This document shows, piece after piece, positions 57,166 to 64,000 of a DNA stretch of 64,000 nt. The first letter of the stretch is position 1, and each line of letters starts with the position of its first letter. The position numbers and the translations under genes were made by a program. Under the pieces are notes generated by a model. That model did not search any database. It had not been told where the DNA came from and saw nothing but the letters and a program-made list of their open reading frames with translations. This stretch comes from Cenococcum geophilum 1.58 (taxonomy: Eukaryota > Ascomycota > Dothideomycetes > Gloniales > Gloniaceae): the NCBI GenBank assembly GCA_001692895.1, contig KV748182.1, forward strand, positions 1,988,341-2,052,340. Reading direction: 5' to 3'.

Positions 57166-57389
57166 TTTAAATAGTAATGCCCCTATAGTGATCTAAGACT
57201 TCTTATTAGAAAGCTATCTTTAATCTAGTCCTATGGAAGATTTTATTTCCCTTTTAGGTTAGTAAGCAGCGCGTCTTCCTCTTTAGTGAATTTTATTCTA
57301 GACTTTGGCCCTTAGGGCTTTAGCTCCTAGAGCTGCTTAACTAGGTTAAAAGGTAAAGGGAATTATTAAGGAAGGATATCTAGTATATA
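57166..57389. other. Spacer before gypsy element C, nothing recognised
   Basis: RIP-mutated sequence, probably the downstream part of the relic at 55552-57165. It ends at the presumed LTR start TGTTACGGCAC at 57390. Confidence 0.4.
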
Positions 57390-57849
57390 TGTTACGGCAC
57401 TAGCAGAACTTAGCAGAACTACGCACCGGCAAGTTGCCACAGATTGCCGTATATTGCGGTTATATGACGCGAAGATCTTATAAAACATCGAACGGCGCTA
57501 CTCTTCTTCTCCTTTCCTTTCCCTAGCTTTAGATTCTCGTTTATAGACAATCCAATCGTCCAGGCTTGCGCGACCCTTTTGCCGTACTTATGTCTTAATT
57601 AATAGAGTCGCTAATATTATCTAAAGCTTACTCTACTCTTTCTTCCTAAAAAGGAACTTAAATATATTTATAAGAACACAGAATAGGACCCTAAGGACAT
57701 TACTAAGACCATAAGGATAGGACCTAAAAGAAAAGAATAGAACCCTAAGGAAAGGACCTATAAGACACATACAGACCAGAACCCCTAAAGAAATTACCTA
57801 AAATTACCTAACACCCCTACCACTATACCACGAACTACAGCAGTAGGTA

Positions 57850-60000
57850 AAGTAGCTATAGGACCCTTAAATACTTCAGATAAAGAAACAATTAACGTTT
57901 TAACCCCCTAGGCGAAGCTTGCGGCTGCTAATACCGAAATTAAATGACTGCGAGAGCTGCTTAAAGCTAGAGATACCCCTATATCTAATAATAAGTCATT
58001 ATTAAACAACTAAAGACTTACTATAGTCCTTTAGGCCCTATCCTAGCGCCTTAGTAGACCCACTAAGGCCTATATAGCACTAAAGCGGTCAGCAAAGGTT
58101 GCGGATCCCCCGCTACTTATAGACGGAACCAACCCTATATTTAATAATTGGAAGCTTTAATTATGGGATAAGGCCGTCAAAAACGGACTCTGCACCTATA
58201 CGTGGTGACGGCTACAAACCTAAGTCTTTAAAGTTCAGACTCAGAGCCAACGTAAAGACGTTATATAGCGTGCGATACAACCTAGTAGTGGTGGTGGGTA
58301 TTATAGGCGGTAGTGAAAAGTTTTTACATAGGATGGTAAGATCTTAAAAACTACTACTAAGTGCCCCTTACGAACAACAGCAATACTATTCTCCTATTAA
58401 GGCACCTATACGATCCAACATAGATGCGCGGCATTCAATAACATCCCCTAACCCCCAGTAGAGAGCATTAACAACCTCTTACGTTAATAAACGAGCGATT
58501 GCGAACAAACGAGCAACGAGTAAATATACGGCCCCTCCTAACCCCTAGGGCGATCGCCCGCGGAGCATACAGTTACTCACTATTAACTATTAAATACTAC
58601 CTAGCAGCCTAGACAATACCGTACGGTTTTCCTGTCTTCTTTTAAGGAGTAGTAACCCTTGGCGAGGGCCTAGTAACTAGGGCCTAGGCATAAAAGATAC
58701 TTAGGCATACACGTCCCGCTCGCCTTTTAGTATAGTAGTAGTTTATAGATAAATCCCCCTTACGCCTTTAATAGGCCTTAGGGGGGGAAAGGCATAGCGT
58801 ATATAGTAATAGTTAACAAGAGATAGTATATAGGGGGTAGTTAAAATACAGAACACAACTATAAGTGTATAGTAATTAAACGGCAAGGCCTAGCTAGGAC
58901 ATAGTAAACCCTAGCTAGAATAAGCTAGAGAAGGAAGTAGTGGTTCCTAAGGAGTTTAAACATCTAAGGAGGACAGGACGTAGCCGTAGGCCTATAGGGC
59001 CGCCGCTATAGACGGACATAGCAAACCGGGGTTTTTTATCCTACTGAGGTGGCTTATAGGGTTTTTCCTCCCCTAAACTGCAGGGTTTTCTTCCTATAAA
59101 TTATAAGTTTTCCCCCTATAACGGAGTAGTCTGCGTAGGCCTAGATAGGATCCGTATTAGACGTTAATTAAGAATTACTACTATTACTACTAATTATAGG
59201 ATAAGCTTAAAGTTAATATAGACTACTTCCCTAACGCCTAAGCTAGAATGACCTATGTTTTCGGCCGTACTAGCGAAGACGCCTAAACGTATTTATGCCC
59301 GCGATATACTAAAGACTTAGCAGACCCCTTTATCGCTAAAGAAGAAATAATTAAATACTTATCTTTTATTTATAAAGACCCTTTTAAAGTATAAAACGCC
59401 CGCCTTAGCTATAAAAGCCTAAATATAAAAATAATGGAGACCTTTTTAGCCTTTTAAACCCACTTTCTATACCTAGCCAGATAGGCTTAAATCCCCTAGA
59501 AAGACCTACTGCCAAACCTCTTTAATAAGCTTACCCTAGACCTATAGCGGGCCGTATTACTAGCTTATACTACGGCATAGACGTTAAAGAAACTTATAGA
59601 CTATTGCCTAGCTATTAACCAAGGCCTCTATTAAATTAAGGCACGCGCTAATCGGCTAAAAACTAAAAACCTTACAAACTAGGCCGCAAGTACTATAAGT
59701 ACGGCCTATAGTGCCCTAGCATAATCGACAACCCCTACAGTTAACCTAGCGGCTAGCCGTATAGCTACCCCTGCTATGGGCCCGGTGTACACCTAGCCTA
59801 TATATAGCGACCCCTATATATAGGCCCTTAGCAATTAAGGAGCTTACTTCTTATGCGGTTAAATAGGCTACCCTATAAGGAACTGCCTAATAAAGGCAAA
59901 GATAAATAAGGTCCTGTTAATTTAGGAGGATAGTATAGAGCCGGAAAAAGAGGAACCCTAGAGAAAGACTCCTCTTTAGGGTTAAAAGGGATTAATATGT
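57850..60000 (+). pseudogene. Gypsy C gag, RIP-inactivated and interrupted
   Basis: Left part: GPLNTSDKETINVLTPQAKL, ALKRSAKVADPPLLIDGTNP, IFNNWKLQLWDK, where retroposon copy 1 is inserted. After it: LKVNIDYFPNAQARMTYVFG, RTSEDAQ, LADPFIAKEEIIKYLSFIYK, FLYLARQAQIPQKDLLPNLF, NKLTLDLQRAVLLAYTTAQT, LIDYCLAINQGLYQIKARAN. This is the standard fungal gypsy capsid pattern. A zinc-knuckle remnant is visible at about 59847-59890 (YFLCG.IGYPIRNCL; ancestral CxxCGxxGHxxxxC). It forms the virus-like particle. Stops are RIP type. Confidence 0.87.
58173..59190 (+). mobile_element. Non-autonomous retroposon (SINE-like, LINE-tailed), copy 1
   Basis: 1018 bp flanked by a 15-bp TSD TAATTATGGGATAAG (58158-58172) / TAATTATAGGATAAG (59191-59205). 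It begins GCCGTCAAAAACGGACTCTG and ends in a (TAC/ATT)-type tail. No ORF or RT motif is present. The last about 70 bp (GGAGTAGTCTGCGTAGGCCT, then GATCCGTATTAGACGTTAA) resemble the 3' end of the LINE at 8068-8127. Its removal restores the gypsy gag frame exactly (QLWDK-LKVNI). Confidence 0.88.
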
Positions 60001-60049
60001 CACATATTAATCTAGGTCGGCTAGTTAGTAGAAAAAGCTGCACTATCCC

Positions 60050-63000
60050 TTATACTTTATTTCGTAATAGATATTAAGTTTTAACCTTTGCTTTAGCTAA
60101 CTTAGGAGCAAATGCCTTTACTTTAATTGATATAAAGTGCGCTGTAAAACTAGCTGACTTTTTAAATACACCCTTTAAAGAACTACCTAAACTAATTCCT
60201 ATTCGCGGTTATAACGGACGGATAGGGCTACCTATTATAACTATCTTGCAGATCTACCTCCGCGTTAACGGACGAAGGTAGTATAACGTCCCCTTCCTTA
60301 TTACGGACCTTAAAAGCCATAATATAATCTTAGGGAGAAAATAGCTAGCCTATTAAGGCTTATAGCTTAACGTATAGAACAGGCAGCTTATCTAGCCCAA
60401 AACTATACCCCCAACGCCTTCCTTTATAAAAGAGATTAGTATTACAATAGAAAACCTTATACGGCCGCAGATAGACACCGTTTACTAGGCCAATACGACG
60501 CGTAGGGACTAGGCTTTTAAGAAGGATATACAGCTTAATCCGTAACAGATCCGTATATTACGCCGCCCCTAAACTACCTATATTATACCACCCGCACCAA
60601 AGACTTAGGAAGTTAGTAGTAGCCTAGCTAAGTCCCTAATAAAGAACCTAGGCCCTACGCAGCTATAAAGAAAGGCTAGGGACATTAGACGCCATATTAA
60701 ACTAATAAATAGGAAGAACAACTTACGGAAAATGGAACGTAAGCTAAGGAAGACTATAAACCCTATACCGCAAACCACGGCCTAACGGACGCTAAAGAAA
60801 CCTACAGACCTCCCACTAGTTAATATCTGCTATATTAGCGCTATAGGATTCTACCAGAACCTAGTTCAGCCTAATACCGTTACCTTTACAACTAGCCTAT
60901 ACAAAATTAACTAAATAATTAAGGAAAAAGAAAGTAAGCTTAGTAAATAAAAAAGCGGGCTTATAGATAAAGAACTAGTAGAATAAAAACTACCTAATTA
61001 ATACCGGAAATTTAAGGACGTATTCTCTAAGGTAGCGTCTAATATACTTCTACCCTACTAACCGTACGACTATAAGATTAAGATTAAGTAAGACAAAGGA
61101 AGCACCTTTAGCTTTAGCCCTCTCTACCCATAGTTTATTGCCAAATTATAGGCTATAAAGTAGTACCTTATTAATAACCTAAATAAGGGCTTTATCAAGC
61201 CTAGCTAAGCCCCTTTTAACTTACCTATTCTCTTTATTAAAAAGCTAAATAGAGGACTACGCTTCTGCATTAACTACTATAAGCTAAATAATATAACCCG
61301 TAAGGACTGCTACCCGCTGCCCTTACTTAATAAGACTCTTACCTAAATAAGTAGAGCTAAGGTTTTTACTAAGCTTAATATCCGCCAGGCCTTTTACCAA
61401 ATTAGGATAAACCCCAGGTCTAAGGATTTTACTATATTTTAGACCTATTACAGAACGTATAAATATAAGGTACTTCCTTTTAGACTAACTAACGGACCAG
61501 CTACGTACTAGCGGTAATTAAACGATATACTCTTTAACTACCTTAACGACTTCTATACGGCCTATCTAGATAATATTATAATATACTTAGAGAACAAACT
61601 AGAATACGAGGAGCACGTCTATAAAGTCCTATAACGGCTCCGCGAAGCTAGCCTCCAGGCCAATATTAAGAAGTTAGAATTTAGTATTAAGCATATAAAG
61701 TACTTAGGTTTTATTATTAGCATAAACAGAATTAAGGCCAACCCAAAGAAAACGGCCGCAATTAACCAGTAGACGCCCCCACGGACTATAAAGGGGGTAT
61801 AATTATTTTTAGGTTTCTGTAGCTTCTACTAACACTTTATTAAGAACTATAGCAGAATCGCCTAGCCTCTTAACCGCCTTACTAGGAAAGACTAGCCCTT
61901 CTACTTTAACGCCATATATAATAATAATATTTCATTACTTAACATCTAATACGGATCCTACGCGGCCCACGTAGACTACTCCGTTATAGGGGAAAAACTT
62001 ATAATTTACAGGAAGAAAAACCCTATAGTTGGGGGAGGAAAAACCCTATAAGCCACCTTAGTAGGATAAAAAACCCCAGTTTGCCATGTTTGTCCATAGC
62101 AGCGGCCCTATAAGCCTACGGCTATATTCTGTCCTCCTTAGATATTTGAACTCCTTAGGAACCACTACTTCCTTCTCTAGCTTATTCTAGCTAGGGTTTA
62201 CTACGTCCCAGCTAGGCCTTGCCAATTAATTACTATACTGTTATTTCCTATATCTTAGCCATCCCCTATATACTATCTCTTGTTTAACCATTACTATATA
62301 CGCCATGCCTTCCCCCCCCTAGGGCCTATTAAAGGCGTAAGGGGGATTTATCTATAAACTACTACTATACTAAAAGGCGAGCGGGACATATATATATACC
62401 TAGGTATCTTTTACACCTAGGCCCTAGTTGCTAGGCCCTCGCTAAGGGTTACCACTCCTTAAGAGGAGATAGGAAAACCGCACGGTGTTATCCAGGCTGC
62501 TAGGTAGTATTTAATAGTTAATAGTAAGTGATCGTATGCTCTGCGGGCGATCACCCTAGGGGTTAGGAAGGGCCGTATATTTACTTATTACTTGTTTATA
62601 TTCGCTTATTCGTTAATATAAAAGGTTATTAATACTTTCTATTAGGGGTTAGGAGATGCTATTAAATGCTATACATCTATGTTAGATCGTATAGGTGCTT
62701 AGTAGGGGAATAGTAATAGCTATATTATAAAGGGGTACCGTCTATAGTGGTTTTCGAGATCTCACCATCCCATGTAAAAACTTTTTACTACGCCCCACGA
62801 CGTATATAACCACCACCAGGCCCACCAGAACGCGCTGTACAACGTCTCTGCGTTGGCTCTAAGTCTGAACTTCGAAGACCTAGGTTCGTAGCCGTCACTA
62901 CATATAGGTGCAGAGTCCGATTTCGACGGCCTTAACGCCATATATATACAGGCCTTTAATAAGCTTAAAAAACGGCTAGTGTCAGCCCCCTTACTTACCC

Positions 63001-64000
63001 ACTTTAACCCAGAACGGCCCTTAATACTAGAAACTAATGCCTTAAACGGCGCAATAGCCGGTATTTTTTCCTAAAAGCAACTGGATGGAGAATGGCACCC
63101 TATTATATACTATTTAAAGACTATAATAGATGCTAAACTAAACTACTATATCTATAACAAAGAAATACTGGCTACTATCTCTAGCTTTTAGCACTGGCGT
63201 GTACAGCTAGAGGGGACCCCTAAACCTATTAAGGTAGTGTTAGATTATAAGGCCCTAAAATACTTTATAATAACTAAGGCCCTTACGGCCCGGCAGGCAC
63301 GCTAGGCGGATATCCTATCTTAGTTTAACTTCTTAATTATATATAGACTAGGCGCTATAAACTATGCGGATGCTCTTACTAGACGTAAATAAGACCTAGG
63401 TAACTATACGGCTATAAAGATCTCATTATGGACCTAGACGCTACTACAACTAAAGCACCTTAACTCCTAGATACGGGCAGAACTAAATATAGACTCTTTA
63501 GATGCCGAGATATGCCCTATTAACTCTATAGAACTAGACCTTATTAATAAACTACTGCAGGCAAACCGTACGGCCCCTTCTCTACAGGAGTACCGCGAAA
63601 AGGCAAAGAACGTTTCTAGCCTATAGTCCCTTAAAAGTGGACTACTTAAGCACCGTAAACGGCTAGTGGTAGTAGAGGAACAGAACTTATAGACTCGGCT
63701 TATTACCAAAGCACATACCCAGGTCTCTACGGCCCACCCTAGAAAAAATAAGACCCGTAGGATTATTAGCAACCGCTATTACTAGCCCGAAATAATTATA
63801 GATATTAATTGCTATATACAGAACTATAATAACTGCTGTAGGTCTATAATTCTATAAGATAAAACCCTAGGATTATTAAAACCCCTTTTAATACCCGACC
63901 GCCCCTGGTAATATATCTCTATAGACTTTTATAAGCTACCTCTAGACCATAACGGATATAATATAGTTATAATCCTAGTTAACCGCTTCGGCAAGCGCCC
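60050..64000 (+). pseudogene. Gypsy C pol (PR-RT-RH-IN), RIP-inactivated, partial
   Basis: Protease at about 60090-60400 (INLGANAFTLIDIKCAVKLA, IRGYNGRIGLPIITI, LKSHNIILGRKQLAYQGLQL; the catalytic DSGA is now NLGA). RT about 61010-61920 (PYDYKIKIKQDKGSTF, PILFIKKLNRGLRFCINYYK, KLNIRQAFYQIRINPRSKDF, FYTAYLDNIIIYLENK with YLDN for YLDD, IKYLGFIISINRIKANPKK, VQLFLGFCSFYQHFIKNYS). Retroposon copy 2 follows. RNase H about 62950-63380 ([52 protein letters not shown]). Integrase zinc region about 63690-63840 (TKAHTQVSTAHPRKNKTRRI, CYIQNYNNC) and core start PWQYISIDFYKLPLDHNGYN at 63903. The rest lies outside the window. Confidence 0.88.
61921..62931 (-). mobile_element. Non-autonomous retroposon (SINE-like, LINE-tailed), copy 2, opposite orientation
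   Basis: 1011 bp flanked by a perfect 15-bp TSD TTAACGCCATATATA (61906-61920, 62932-62946). In reverse complement it begins GGCCGTCGAAATCGGACTCT and ends GTTAAGTAATGAAATATTAT, matching copy 1 end to end apart from RIP-type transitions and small indels. Both copies start at the same point, so this is a full-length family and not a random 5' truncation. Its removal restores the gypsy frame (FYFNAIY-IQAFNKLKKRL). Confidence 0.9.

Larger units (their letters stand above)
57390..64000 (+). mobile_element. Ty3/gypsy LTR retrotransposon, family C, 3' part beyond the window
   Basis: The presumed 5' LTR begins TGTTACGGCACTAGCAGAAC at 57390; its 3' boundary is not fixed. Gag, zinc knuckle, protease, RT, RNase H and integrase follow in gypsy order to the window edge. 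Two roughly 1-kb retroposons interrupt it, in gag (58173-59190) and between RT and RNase H (61921-62931); removing each with one TSD copy restores the reading frame. The family differs from the chromoviruses at 22.6-40.1 kb in gag and protease sequence. Confidence 0.85.

Noticed and set aside
58173-59190. Solo LTR interpretation of the 1-kb inserts
   Set aside because: TSDs are 15 bp instead of 4-6 bp, ends are not TG...CA, and the 3' end is a simple-repeat tail like that of the LINE.
62864-62920. tRNA-like B box (GGTTCGTAGCC) in the retroposon, suggesting a tRNA-derived SINE head
   Set aside because: It lies on the strand opposite to the element's own 5' to 3' direction, and no A box or tRNA fold accompanies it.
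63467-63772. 101-codon minus-strand frame
   Set aside because: It is antisense to the gypsy C RNase H-integrase junction, which reads well on the plus strand.
8138-64000. Alternative genetic code with TAA/TAG as Gln
   Set aside because: The apparent reassignment coincides with loss of CA/TG, also converts Asp to Asn and Gly to other residues through G-to-A, affects mainly duplicated elements, and the intact kinase and transposase use normal stops. RIP explains all of it.

Overview
The window reads as a transposon-dominated compartment of a filamentous ascomycete (Pezizomycotina) genome. About nine tenths of it bears the signature of repeat-induced point mutation (RIP): CA and TG dinucleotides are scarce, TA is in great excess, CG is retained, and recognisable reading frames are riddled with TAA/TAG where Gln (CAA/CAG) or Trp codons are expected. 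Reading those stops as Gln/Trp recovers clear fungal protein families. All identifications come from reading translations by eye; no similarity search or dinucleotide count was run.

Layout. 1-470: mutated relic. About 480-4450: a non-RIP island with a 73-bp triplication inside a gene fragment and one intact 783-codon protein-kinase gene (1880-4231, minus), the only intact host-type gene. 4551-8137: complete but short LINE with a 14-bp target-site duplication (TSD). 8700-17330: relic of a DUF3435 (FluG/Captain-like tyrosine recombinase) gene with a C2H2 tail, split by Ty1/copia element 1 (8991-14980, TSD GTATT). 17.47-17.59 kb: (TAAGGG)n array. 17.9-18.75 kb: BTB/POZ relic (minus). 18.75-22.65 kb: unidentified relics. 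22653-27736: 5'-truncated Ty3/gypsy chromovirus copy. 28.2-31.9 kb: FunK1-type kinase relic, cut by an intact Tc1/mariner element (29005-30292) that is not RIP-mutated. 32150-40145: full-length copy of the same chromovirus. 40.15-43.4 kb: minisatellites and relics. 43418-49484: copia element 2 (TSD AAGGC), inserted in an unidentified Lys/Ala/Leu-repeat gene. 50.3-57.2 kb: unidentified relics, one with about 530 readable codons. 57390-64000: a third Ty3/gypsy family, running off the window, holding two oppositely oriented copies of a roughly 1-kb non-autonomous retroposon (58173-59190 and 61921-62931), each with a 15-bp TSD and a 3' end resembling that of the LINE.

How it fits together. Duplicated genes and retroelements were silenced by RIP; the single-copy kinase island escaped; a Tc1/mariner element arrived later and is still intact. 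Target-site duplications allow the nesting order to be read directly. No tRNA, rRNA or CRISPR array was recognised.
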